Below are positions 1 to 11,175 of a stretch of 64,000 bases of DNA, in pieces (positions within the stretch are counted from its first letter, which is position 1; each line of letters begins with the position of its first letter). The stretch is from Eustoma russellianum. Its lineage: Eukaryota > Streptophyta > Magnoliopsida > Gentianales > Gentianaceae. Both the position numbers and the translations under genes were made by a program. Location: contig AP025065.1 of the NCBI GenBank assembly GCA_036186865.1, positions 9,569,240 to 9,633,239 of the forward strand. Reading direction: 5' to 3'. The notes under the pieces are model-generated. The model worked only from the letters and a program-made list of their open reading frames with translations. It made no database searches and was not told the origin of the DNA.

Positions 1-1538
1 GCAAAAGGCCAAAAGTGTTAAAGAATGGAGAGATGCCATGGATGAAGAAATGAGGGCCCTGAAGAAAAATGAAACGTGGGAGAAGTGTTTGTTACCAGAA
101 GGGAAGAAAGCAGTAGGATGCAGGTGGATCTTTACAGTGAAGTATAAGTCCGACAGAAAGATAGAAAGGTATAAGGCGCGACTTGTGGCGAAGGGATACA
201 CTTAGACCTATGGAATCGACTATGCTGAAACGTTCTCACCAGTAGCCAAGATTGACACCATCAGAGTACTGTTCTCAGTAGCGGTTAACAAAGACTGGCC
301 CTTGTTGCAATATGATGTAAAAAATACGTTTCTCCACGGAGAGTTAAAAGAAGAAGTCTACATGGACGCTCCACCAGGGTTTGAGGGAGAGTTTAACAAG
401 CAGGAGGTATGTCGGCTAAAAAAAGGCACTATATGGTTTGAAGCAATCCCCACGTTCTTGGTTTGGAAGGTTTATGAAAGCCATAAAGTAGATGTGATAC
501 CGGTAGAGTAACGCGGATCACACGCTGTTCGTCAAAAAAAGAGGTGATCTTGTAACGTGTTTAATTATATACGTTGATGACATGATTATTATAGGGAGTG
601 ATCAGGAGGAAATGGCTAAGCTTCGACGACAACCGTTTACGGAATTTGAAATGAAAGACCTAGGAGACCTAAATTACTTCTTAGGGATAGAAGTGAATCA
701 TTCAGAGAAAGGGGTCTTTATCTCTCAGTAGAAATATATTCTCGATTTACTGACCGTGGTAGGGATGTTGGAGTGTAAGCCATGTGAAGCCCCGATAGCA
801 GTCAATCAAAAGCTAAAGTATGTCGAAGAAGAACCATTGGTTGATAAAGAGCAGTATCAAAGACTGGTAGGAAAGCTGATCTACTTGTCGCACACGTGAC
901 CGGGCATTGCATATGCGATAGGAGTGGTATGTCAGTTTATGCACAAGCCTCTGAAAGAGCACTTGGAAGCAGTTATGAGAATTGTGAGGTACCTGAAAGG
1001 AACACCTGGACAGGGAATACTATTCAAGAAGAAAAAACACCTAGATATTGAGGTGTACACAGATGCAGACTGGGTAGGAAGTCCTATTGACAGAAGGTCC
1101 ACGTCAGGATACTTTGCCCTAGTAGGGGGTAATGTAGTGATTTAGAGGAGTAAGAAGCAAAAGGTAGTTGCATTTTTAAGTGCTGAGGCAGAATTTCGAG
1201 GAATAACAAAAGGAGTGGTGGAAGTTCTGTGGCTTAAGAAGGTACTGATTGACTTAGGGGTTCAAATAACTAGGCCGGCCCAGTTGAAGTGCGATAATAA
1301 AGCTGCAATAAGCATTTCGGAGAATCCAGTACAACATGACAGGACCAAGCATGTCGAAGTAGATCGGCATTTCATCAAAAAGAAGATCGAAGAAGGAGTT
1401 GTTGAAATCCCATTTGTACGGTCAGAGGATCAACTAGCAGATATACTCACAAAAACTGTGACAAGCACAGTATTCTGGTCGACATTGTGCAAATTGAACG
1501 TAGGAGATCCCAATGATCAACTTGAGGGGGAGTGTTAA
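1..1538 (+). pseudogene. Ty1/copia pol remnant (RT and RNase H), 5' part outside the window
   Basis: Decayed 3' half of a copia polyprotein, entering the window already inside the reverse transcriptase. Visible blocks in order are the N-terminal RT region (KARLVAKGY, then a stop near 205), ETFSPVAKID, a block ending EVYMDAPPGFE, the YVDDMIIIGSD catalytic box near 570-600, FLGIEVNHSEKGVFISQ followed by a stop at about 730, and the RNase H region (YTDADWVGSPIDRRSTSGY, then CDNKAAISISENP and LADILTKT). The frame shifts at an A run near 420, and further stops occur near 897 and 1142. The protein ends in LEGEC immediately before a polypurine tract, as usual in plant copia elements. The RT would copy element RNA in cytoplasmic particles, but this copy cannot. 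Lineage within copia is not assigned. Confidence 0.9.
1521..1532 (+). other. Polypurine tract of the left copia remnant
   Basis: The purine-rich run TTGAGGGGGAG lies at the end of the coding region and directly before the TG of the 3' LTR. This is the normal plus-strand priming site of copia elements. Confidence 0.75.
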
Positions 1539-2570
1539 GTGATAATATTCTCAAGATATTTCAAATGTTGAAACCATGTAAATAAATTAGGTGTAGAATA
1601 TTTGATTTATGAGATCATGTTGGTTATGGTAACACACTAAGTTCCATATCACAACTAAATCAAAATCATATCCCGTAGACAGTGTAAAAGGGGCTATTAC
1701 ACATAATTTATACATATTTCATTGTAGTTTTATTAAATGACTTAGATCATGTGTTATAAAAGTATTCAAGATGGTTGACTTACGTTTTTATGCGCTGATA
1801 CCTCCATGAAAATAATTCTAATCAAAATTGTTTTATGCAACTCCACTTTTGTCCATTATGAAAACAAAACTGTGTTTATACACTGATGGGCCTTGTATTA
1901 TAATATTGGGTCAAGTTTCAAGTCTGTTACAAAGATCTATATCCATACTGAGCCAGTAAGCCCCCGAGACTAGCAGGTTTTACAGTCTCATAGATTATGG
2001 AGGGTCCTTAGTGATTATGAGACTCCAAAAATCTCTAGCCTGCATAACTTCGTACTTATACAACTTCTAAGGATCATCTAAACACGTGTCCTAAAAGTAT
2101 GAAAACGTGTTGTTTTTCTGGATAAGTGGCTTACGTTATAAAATCTATTAAACTCTGGTCCATGCATGACTTGTCTTGCAAGATGTCTAATAATAAAAGA
2201 CAGAACAGTAATTCTTGTTTCAAAAGATTATCCGACTATGTAAAGGACAGTAATTCTTGTTTCTAAAGATTAACCTACTATGTAAAGGAGCTCCCTGTCT
2301 AAGGTACAAGATCTTCACTTTTTTCTTACTTTAAAATATACCTTTAAATATTCTACTACCTTGACGTGAAGAGCTTGCACGGACAACCAACCTCGTCGGT
2401 TTTGGCGTGTGTTCTACCTTGCAGATCACGATAAGATTTTTATGGTAGTGTGTACTCATTTGTTATATCAGCATTGGATACATCGTTTGAAATCGTGTAA
2501 GGGAAATGTTCTTGATTTCTCACAAAAATTTTCACGTCATCACTAAAATACTCCTTGTTTTCTCATATCT
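1533..2570 (+). repeat. 3' LTR of the left copia remnant (right end uncertain)
   Basis: Starts TGTTAAGTGATAAT directly after the polypurine tract. AT-rich, with no ORF. The 5' LTR is outside the window, so the right end cannot be fixed by comparison; the end given is a guess placed before the SINE region. Contains a 42-bp tandem duplication at 2205-2288. Confidence 0.5.
2205..2288. repeat. 42-bp direct tandem duplication
   Basis: Units 2205-2246 and 2247-2288 both begin ACAGTAATTCTTGTTTC and end ACTATGTAAAGG, with only a few mismatches by eye. It lies inside the presumed LTR and has no coding content. Confidence 0.85.
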
Positions 2571-2620
2571 CACAAACATGTCTGGAAATCCCACCCCTCA
2601 TTCACATGATCCAACTTCGG

Positions 2621-2798
2621 AACGGCTGTTTTTGGTGCATTAGACTTCTGCATTTGCACAAGATCTAAGGAAAGAATCGCTTGGCGATTTGATGTACACA
2701 GTCTTACCCTACACTTTGTGCATGAGGCTGTTTCTGTGGCTCGAACCCGTGATCCTAGGGTCACAAAACAACAACATCACTAGTTGCTCCAAGACCTG
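2621..2798 (-). mobile_element. Au-like tRNA-derived SINE, complement strand
   Basis: Read on the - strand, this has a box-A-like segment (TTGGAGCAACTAGTGA), then TTTTGTGACC, a canonical box B (GGTTCGAGCC, plus-strand 2738-2747), and the downstream segments GAAACAGCCTC, GGGTAAGACTGTGTACA and AATGCACC. This order is what I know from the Au family of plant SINEs. SINEs are transcribed by RNA polymerase III from these internal boxes and moved by LINE machinery. The copy is diverged and its ends and target duplication were not resolved. It appears to be inserted in, or just after, the copia LTR. Confidence 0.7.
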
Positions 2799-3190
2799 AC
2801 CTCTAAAATTTTCAGATTTTATGTTTTCTTATTGAGAATATGGATGATTTCAAGGAATCATTGAAGCAAAAGGAGCAAGCAAGTCCATTACAACCACCAG
2901 ATGGACTCCCAGATCTTCCTGCTATCTCATAACCATAAGCCATAGATGATCCGGAGATAACGCCACCAGCACCTCGTTACGGCTTTTGTTTACAACCTGC
3001 GAGGGAAAGGCAACGTTAGAAGCCCAGGGCTAATCCCTGAGGAAAACCCTCCGACGCTCAAGCCAGTTTCAAACGTATTTGTATAAATTTATACTGGAAG
3101 TAAAGGTTGAAGCAACCTGATAGGGATTCTATTTTGAGAGAGGGGCTGTTTAGTGTAGATGAGCTCAACCTGGGCATGAGCTGAGCTAAA
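2799..3190. other. Unassigned spacer
   Basis: No feature recognised. A short open stretch on the + strand from about 2839 (starting MDDFKESLKQKEQ) ends after about 30 codons and matches no family I know. The base composition becomes richer in GC toward the right end. Confidence 0.4.
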
Positions 3191-4340
3191 ATTGGAGTGA
3201 AACACGACTCAAGTGGACTTGGTCGGCTTCAGTTGAGGAAGCGCTTCTTTATAGTTGTTGATGTCGAAGACTGCATGGCCAAGAGAAAAACGGTGATGAC
3301 AACTGGCTGCCTTGGTGTTGGTTCTTGATTGCATGGCTGCCACGCGGCAACAGGTGGCTGCGTTATTGGCAGTCCCAGTTTGCATGATGACCACGTGTTG
3401 CCACGCGTCAGGCTGTGTGGCCAAAGTTGCTGGGTGGTAGAAAATTGCCTAGGCATGCCGTGGCCGAGCTGAGGTGCTGCCTGAGCAGTTCAGCTAGGAA
3501 GCCGAGGTGGGGGTAGCATGTCTGAAGTTAGTCAGGAGGGCTCTACTGAGCTGACCTGGACGAGCTGATTTGGAAGGTGCTGACCTTGGTGCTCCGGCTG
3601 GACTGAACCGAGATAAGCGCTTACTTAATCTGGACACATCTGTTAGCCATGCTGAAATGAAAAGCATGGTCTCTGCCCTTTGGTCGAGCTGAGTCTTAAC
3701 TATACGGTCCCATGTGGTCGAAGCTGATACTGAGCTAGTCTCCTTGGTAGATTTGCCCCTTAGACTTAGGCTTATGACTTTGCGGGTGGAAGTAGTCCGG
3801 CCGAGCTTGACTGGTCAAGGTTTGCTGAGTAAGTTCATCTTCCAAGCAGAATTGGCAGAGCAGAGCTAGACTGGTGGGCTGGACTTCCAATGGTGAGGCC
3901 AACCAACATTGACTATTGCTGACTGACGGAAAAATGCTTTGTCGTATGCAGTAGTTAGTTTCTGGGTCTATCACATGCCCCCAGATTAGTTTGGTCGAGC
4001 TGTCCAGCAAGGGTAGGCTAATCTACTCAGAAACCTTTATGTTCTGCTTGGCTAAAGTGGCGATGTGTATGCTTTTGACTGGTAGTGCTAGGCAATTAAT
4101 GAAAAAGTGAGCGCAGACGCATACAACGAAACGGTAATCATTACTAATCTGGCGATTAAGGGTTTCAGTGGCGGGAAATTCAAAGCATCACGAAAAAATG
4201 ACCTATCTTTTAAAAGCTTGTCCTTTCAATTTTCTATGCCCATTTTCTGCCTTTCGCTTTAGCAGTTCTCATCGCTCTCAAACTTTCTTCTTCGGCATTC
4301 CGTCCCTTTACTACTTTCTTCTTCTTTTTCACTCGTAAGT
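3190..4340. repeat. Non-coding flank of the Tat-like element, rich in GAGCTGA motifs
   Basis: This stretch is richer in GC than its surroundings and contains many scattered GAGCTGA/GAGCTGG motifs, as does 62700-63100 at the other end of the window. Short ORFs here look accidental. It ends in a pyrimidine-rich leader (4250-4340) before the accessory ORF. I read it as the 3' non-coding region of the Tat-like gypsy host element, possibly including LTR sequence, but I see no LTR pair to prove it. Confidence 0.4.
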
Positions 4341-4356
4341 CTTCCTTTTGTCTGTC

Positions 4357-5428
4357 ATGGCTATCATTTCTTCTTCCTCTGCTGATTCTCTGAATGTTTC
4401 TGAGGCAGCATCTTATTCTGTTAGTGCTGCGAGGGACGGTGGTGCCTCGCCTTCGTCCGGGAGGACGACTTCTAGTTATGTTTTTTGTCTCTTAAGAAGA
4501 TTGCGTCGAGCTAATGTGTCCTCTACTAGGATAGGTAATGCAGTGGAGGTTGCTAGGGTAGCTTGCCCCGGCGAATTCTTCGTCGGAGCATGACAGATCT
4601 GATGTAGCTCTGGTGGTGGCAGATCCATATGCTCTGCAAGATGGTTCTGTCCCCATAGCTGGGACTGTATATAGAGGGTCGCCTTCTGCTCAGGTGCAGA
4701 GCTCAGCTTGCACATTGAGTGCTGCAGAGCTTGTGCGTCTGTGCAGGACATATAGGATTGATAGTGATTTGTTCAGCCCTGTTTTGCCTCTTCCTGGTCA
4801 ATCTGCTTATGATCCCCCATGGGGTATAAAGCAATTTATGAAGAGTATTTCAGATCTGGCTTTCATCTCCCCATTCCTGAGCCTTTATGTCTGATCTTAG
4901 AATTTTCCAGGGAATGTGTGTATGCAAGTCTTCAGATAGTTGGTACTATTTTAGCAAAAGATTCCCTAATAGGGAATACAATTTCGCTGTCAATATCTCA
5001 TCTTTTACAAAAAAAACTAGAAGGGTCGTTTTTTCTTCATGAGGAAGGTAGGATTTCATGAGTTTGAGCTCTCGAGGAAGCATCCAGACTGCAAAGTTTG
5101 TCAGTGGTCATTGATTGGCAGAAGGTGGCCAGGTCGGTTCTGGATGCAGCCGATCTGGACCATTTGGCGTGAGGCCCTCGCTTTCAGGCACTCAACCAGG
5201 CGAGTTTAGATGTTGTTGAGGGTAGGTGTCTTGTTCATCTTTTCACTCTCTCCCCCTTTTTTTTTGGATGACTGGGTCATTGAGTTCTGATTGTACATGG
5301 TGGAAAACTTACAAGAGCAATGGTATCTAATATGGAGGAGATTGAAGCCCAGATCAGGGGAATGGCATCCAAGAAACGAGCTAGGAGGCAAGGAGGTCAC
5401 CCTTCTGCATACCCTCCTTCTGTCAGTG
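4357..5428 (+). pseudogene. Accessory ORF of a Tat-like gypsy element (Transposase_28-like), 5' part
   Basis: Starts at ATG 4357 (MAIISSSS) after a pyrimidine-rich leader. The serine/alanine-rich N terminus is followed, after a frameshift near 4590, by LCRTYRIDSDLF and VLPLPGQSAYDPP. After a second shift near 4820 comes YKAIYEEYFRSGFHLPIPEP. This pattern (a proline-glycine stretch, a Y-E-E segment, then G-F-x-x-P) resembles the family annotated as 'putative gypsy type transposon' (Transposase_28), found as an extra ORF in Tat/RIRE2-type gypsy elements. A later stretch in a third frame ends KKRARRQGGHPSAYPPSV and is cut at 5428 by a gypsy-type LTR. Its function is unknown. The probable C-terminal end resumes at 35738. 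At least three frameshifts make it non-functional. Confidence 0.5.
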
Positions 5429-8085
5429 TGTAGCGCCCTGCACCCCGGTCCAGCCGGATATGGTGCGCCTGCCGTACTTCACTACGGAGAGTACCAGGCG
5501 TCGATCCATAACATGTCGTAGTCCATGATAAACTACATGGAGTTTCATGGGTTACGCGTCAACAATTAAGCGAAACCGTGGCAGAATAAAAACTTTAAAT
5601 AAAGCATCTACGAAATCGTCATCAGTTTTACAACCCAAATCATAAGGTATGACAATTCTCATAATTAATTGTTTCCATCACAACATCATAAAAAGTTCAT
5701 CGATCTCAGTAGTCTCGCCATGTCTCCTAGGCCATCCATCTCTCGCATGCCTCACGGGTAAGGAACCCTAGGTTCGTCTTCAATCCATTCTACCTTATTC
5801 CCTGCAGTCTCTGGGAGGAAAAATAGGGGGTGAGTGATAAAGTCACCAGCAACTAAACTATAAATAAACGTGAATTAAATGAAAAGTACATACAAGAACC
5901 GAACCCCAAAATTCGGTTAAATAAACATACCTGATTTTCCATTCAATACCCGTCAGTGATTAACTCAGAATGTATCAAAGATCATAGCTTAACAGAAATC
6001 ATGACTTATAAAAGATCATAACTTATGAAGGTTCATACTTCATTAAAGGGCATCAACCAGTAAAGATCATCACCTAGGAGTTACTAAGTCATAACAACTT
6101 AGTCTAAGTATCACGTACTATTATTCGATGTCTCATGAAATGCAGCATGCATGAGTATGTACGTGAGATGCATCATGATAAGAATGATGATAAGATCTTT
6201 CGTTCTTTTCTTTTAAAACATCATCGTCAAAAACAATAGAGTATTCAGATCTATTCACCCGGATCTGAGGCGGTCACTTCTTCCCTTTGAATCTATTATT
6301 CCCGGATTCGGAGCGGTAACGTCATCACTTATCAGGTCTATTCTCTCCGAGCCTGAACGGTTGATATCAGGTCTATTCTCTCTAGGCTTGAACGGTCCAT
6401 ATCATCAGATCAATTAACCCCGGATCTGGAGCGGGTCCTTACTGGCCAGGAAAACACACACGGTACCGGTGGGAAGCGTTCTTTTAAAACAGAATCTTTT
6501 CTTTAAAAAACGCTTTTTCATCTTTCTTTCTCATAAAATCAGTTCCATAAATCATGTAAATGACGATGATGCAATGTACGACATGTACTATGCAATTCAT
6601 GATGTAATGCGTTACATATACACGTGCGTACAACTTATTCCTTAGGCTGGAAAAATTTCCGGAATTGTCAATCCATACACACGGCCTCAATCCCTCGTGG
6701 CTTATGCCCACTATCATGAGTTCTTGTCATACATATGTATAAGAGTGTCTTATCTATTCGTAATATAATTTTCATGACGATACGAGGCATGTAAGACACT
6801 TAATTTATTTAATTACGAAACAAGGGCTGCTGAATTTCAGCAATGCAGCGCCCTGTCTTTTACCTTTCACATAAGGCCATTAAGCTTCATTTAATTTGGG
6901 CCAACTATGGAAAACTGTTGTAGACACACCGAAAATTAGTGATCACAAGCCCAAGCCATATAACTAAGTCTAAGCTCATTAAAACAAGGTCTTACAACAA
7001 GTTCCTCAATTCTGCCAAAATCCCAGCTTAGTAACGCTAACTTACTCTTAGTGATTGCTCCTTAAAATAGTCATGTTAAATTGAGTGGTTTGCATATAAA
7101 CACTCACATACGTCCTAAGAAATTGTCATAAAAGTTTCGCGGAATTATAATCTCGTTAAAGGGGTCATTTATTCTTTTTCCCAAAACAGTTACATACTGA
7201 ATTCTGGAATGACCAATTTTACTGCGAATTACATTGTGACCAATCCATACGTCATTTTTCAAAACTTCCAACTCACACACTTAGAAAACACATAGGGCTA
7301 GCATCCTACCAAAAATCAGCCCAATTGCATATTTCTAAGGTCCATTTCCTGGTCAATCATTATGTCACATAAAATCTGTTTAGTCCAGTAATTCCCAGCA
7401 TGACCAGTTTTAATAAAAATTCCGTTAAAAATAATCCGCAACTCGTTTTAACAAAATTACAACTCTCATATTTACTATACACATAGGGCTAGTGTTATGC
7501 CAAAAATTAACTAAATTGAATACCTCTAAGGTCTCTTTTCAGGTCCTACAAAACGGCCTAAAATCTGCCCTGCTCCAGTGAGTTTCAAGTTTTGTCACAT
7601 TTCCTTTCTAAAAGGTCCTAACTTGCATTGTTTTGACTTAAACACTTTATTAAACATCAAATACACCTTTAGCATGGGAATTTACAGATTTAACACATCA
7701 CAAACATCATATGCACATCCCCTCAAAATAGCTTGAACGCCACATATGCCATCTCTTGGGCCATGCATATCATGTTCATACTAAAATCAAGTCTTGGTAA
7801 AATTGGTGCAGACGCACCCTAACCCCCAAACCAGCCCTTTCATACACATGAAATGGCGAAAATAATAACTCTTTAATGAACAGAGTAAGTTTAACACATA
7901 AAGCACCTATCTTATGCACATTTTATCCCACAAGTTACCATTCTTACGAGAACTACCTTTGTTTTCCCCTCTCTCCATCCAACCGTCCCCCATCCATGTA
8001 AAAGACAAGATCTTTGTCACATTCATCCTAGGTTTACCACATATCCATAGTTAAAAATAACAAAGATTCCACCTTTGGAGCAAAG
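5429..8085. repeat. Gypsy-type LTR (probably chromovirus), interrupted at its right end
   Basis: Begins TGTAGCGCCCTGCACCCCGG, a TG start followed by the GC-rich box I associate with LTRs of plant chromovirus-type gypsy elements. The preceding 5 bp are CAGTG. There is no ORF. Inside are short diverged repeats around GGATCTGAGCGG (about 6240-6450) and a tandem pair with a period of about 191 bp (ACATAGGGCT at 7290 and 7481). At 8086 the sequence switches abruptly to the LTR of Sirevirus B. Its own right end and second TSD copy were not found. It could be a solo LTR or one end of a lost element. Confidence 0.55.
7199..7560. repeat. 191-bp tandem repeat pair inside the gypsy-type LTR
   Basis: Two diverged units share ACATAGGGCTAG, CCAAAAAT and TCTAAGGTC in the same order, at 7290 and at 7481. 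There is no coding content. Confidence 0.6.
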
Positions 8086-11000
8086 TGTAGAGAAAAAGGG
8101 GTTTGAGTGATTTCAAAATATGTGATTTAAATGAATGACATAAACGTGCATGATATAAACAAACGTGTGTATGATATTGCTTATTACTTGCCTTATTTAG
8201 CCCATATATAATGTTGCCGTGCTAACGAGCCATGAAGCGTTAAAGCTTACATCATATGGCAAACATTTGTTGTGTTTACACTATTTTCAGGTGCCACCAT
8301 TAATGAACTAAACTAGTTCATTAAGTGAAATACTTAGTTAATTAAACTAAGTAGTTCATTAAAGGAAGCTACATTTGGAAAAGGCACAAAGACAACAATG
8401 CTAAGGAAGGAAAGTCTCCTCCTCCTCTTCTTATTAAATATACACGCCATACATACATATATATACATATATTTTCAGATTTTTTGAAAAAGGCACATAC
8501 ACATGTATTCCAACGTACTACCGACACGTTATATATTTTACATACGTACGTTAACGTCACACCATCATACTTAACTCATATTTATGAATATATTCAGGTC
8601 TTATATCATATGATATAAGTCATGGTGATGACAAATTAAATACGACACGTTAAAAGGTTCTAAACCGAAATTGTCGTATCGGACGAATACCGAAACTTCG
8701 CCAACATGTCACGTACTTGCCATAGATAAATGGCCAGCCCCTATACTTCAAAAATATGTATAATTTTCGTGGCTAGGGTGATATTTTCAGCCATAAAATC
8801 ATTCCATGTAGGCACACACAAATCGCCCCACATTAAGGCCAAAATGTGAAGATTCCAATTTTAATTTTGTCACATGTTAATGGCGCCACTTTAGACCAGC
8901 CAAGTGCTGAGATTTAAAGTATATATTATGTATATTATGTGTAACATAATATATATAACATGTGCACAAAGTTGGAATTTAATAAGAGAAAAATCGGGTA
9001 ATCGATAAATATCGAAAATTCGGTTTTCTACATACACAATGCATGGAACATTTTTGGCACATCATACGACACGTATCTAGACACTTTTTACATATGTCAT
9101 ACATCTTAAAGTGTTCTAGAAAATTAAATTAAGGGTTGATTGGAATATAACATGTGTGTATTATTAAATGTGCACTATTTTACAAAGTTAGCAAAAATAA
9201 ATTTCAGCACATGCATATACATCATCCACGCCACCTACAACTGAGATGGAGCCTATGTGGAGCTTGGTTGGCATATTGATTGGTCAAGAATCAATCATAC
9301 AATGTTGGTGAATTAAAGAAAGAGGCTACAAATGGTAAGGTTTCAAACTTTGTCTCATTTGAAACACATGTTGAAAATTTCAGCATGTTGAAATAAGGCT
9401 GGCCGAAATTCTCATATTAATTAGGCTATATTTCGTGTCTTGAATTATGTGGATGATTGGAAGAAGAAATGGAAGCAATTTGAATAATTTTCAAAGCCAT
9501 AAAGAGTGATATTTTATATATCACACATGCTGAAATTTTTCAGCATGTGTGTGACATGTCTTGGCCGAATGAATGGTAATAAGGGTGTCCAAATTCATTC
9601 GCAATTTGATAAGGATATTTGTCATCAATTGATGATTTATTTTAAAAAGAAAAATCAAGAGAAATGGAAATATTTTGAATTGAAGAGCCATGTATCACAT
9701 GCTGAAATTTCAGCATGCTTAAACCCCATAATGGCCGATTGTTTTCCTTGGTTGTGAGAAATTTTGTCTTGCAAAATTTATGTGACAATCTTGTGTATTA
9801 TGGAAATTATTCTATGTTGATTTTGGCACATGTTTTGAGTGATATATTCAGATTTTTCCAAGTCATCATGATGACAACATCAAACCTATCATGAAGTGTC
9901 AAGTAAGCAAAGCTTAATTGATCATCCAATGAGAAGGTGACAGGTAAGCAAGACCATGTCACAATAATGTCTTACATTCTCCCAAGGACTTGGAAGATAA
10001 TTTTCAAGAGGGGGGGGACATCTAGGGGGGATGGCTGCAAGGCTTAAAAGGAAAGAAATTGAGCCAAAAACAAAGACAAGAACAAGCATTGCAAAATCAA
10101 GTGATCAAAACGCCTAGCCTCTCTTCTTCCACTCTTTCTTTCTTTCTTCTTCTTGAACGCCTATTGTATTCATATTTTCAATCTTGAATAGGCTTGTTAT
10201 AGACCACCACATATTCTATATCTTTGTAAAAGATTGATCAAGGTGTGATCAATCTTCATTCTTGCTAGGTGGTGGTGTTCGTGCGGATTGTATTCATCGT
10301 ACAAGGTTTGTAAAGGGTTGGAGTTAGTGCGTAACTCTATCAACCCTGTGGTAAGGTGTATTGCGTGTGTGTGACTAGTGTGAACCAAGGAAGGTGTTCC
10401 TTGAAGACTGGAGTAGGTTGTTTATAACCAAACCTGTATAAAATTCTTGGTGCCATTTACTTTCAGCATTTATTTTCTGTTACTGCACAGTTTACTCTTT
10501 TTGTTTGCGTTCGTAAAAATAGTAAACGACTTTCAAAAATCACAAACATTTCCAGAAACATAGCCACACGTCTTAGGGTTAATTTGGCACAAGTTACAAC
10601 CCTTTTGAATAAGGATAAGCCGATCAAACATTAAAAGATCTGAGACTAGTGCAGTCTAATTGTCAGACTTGCAATGGTTGAGACTTTGATAGTAGTTGAC
10701 CAACTTCCCAAAAGAATTTTGCAAAACTGTTTCAACCCACTTAAATATAGTATATAAGGAGTTAGTGATTAAAATTTCAGAGCATTTGGACTTACACACA
10801 AATCGGAATAAATTTTTCAAAACCGTCTACCGTTTCTGGCAGATTCGCGCAAGCTGATCACCAACGGTTTCTGAAGGGGTTAAAGGTTGAATTTAAATTT
10901 TAAATTTTTAGGAGACCCTCATAACATCTGAGGCTAAGTTCTCTCAAAATTTCATATTTTTTGGAGACCTATAACCTGGTTTTAAAAACGTTTTGAAACT

Positions 11001-11121
11001 GGTCCTGAAAACAGAATCTGTTTTTAGAAGTTGAGTTGTTTAGTTTTAAACAATTTTAAAAACCACACTTTCCGCACCACCTATTCAACCCCCCTTATAG
11101 TGGTGCCTTGCAGATCCTACA
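8086..11121 (+). repeat. 5' LTR of Sirevirus B (3036 bp)
   Basis: Starts TGTAGAGAAAAAGGGG and ends CTACA, a 5-bp terminal inverted repeat. The end is fixed by the primer binding site that follows. It holds a dyad cluster at 8302-8352, (TA)-rich DNA near 8455-8475, three CATGCTGAA/TTCAGCATG palindromes (about 9365, 9521, 9698), and the block GGAGTAGGTTG near 10410 shared with elements C and E. No ORF here looks real. Confidence 0.9.
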
Positions 11122-11123
11122 AG

Positions 11124-11135
11124 TGGTATCAGAGC
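11124..11135 (+). other. Primer binding site of Sirevirus B
   Basis: TGGTATCAGAGC, two bases after the 5' LTR, is complementary to the 3' end of plant initiator methionine tRNA, the usual minus-strand primer of copia elements. Confidence 0.92.
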
Positions 11136-11175
11136 GTAGGAACACTCACTACAAAGGATCCAACGATTCAGTGAG

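Noticed and set aside
3209..4010. Short ORFs with cysteines and histidines
   Set aside because: No zinc-finger spacing and no known family; the region is repeat-rich and overlapping ORFs disagree.
5424..5428. CAGTG as target duplication of the gypsy LTR at 5429
   Set aside because: No second copy was found, because the right end of this LTR is missing.
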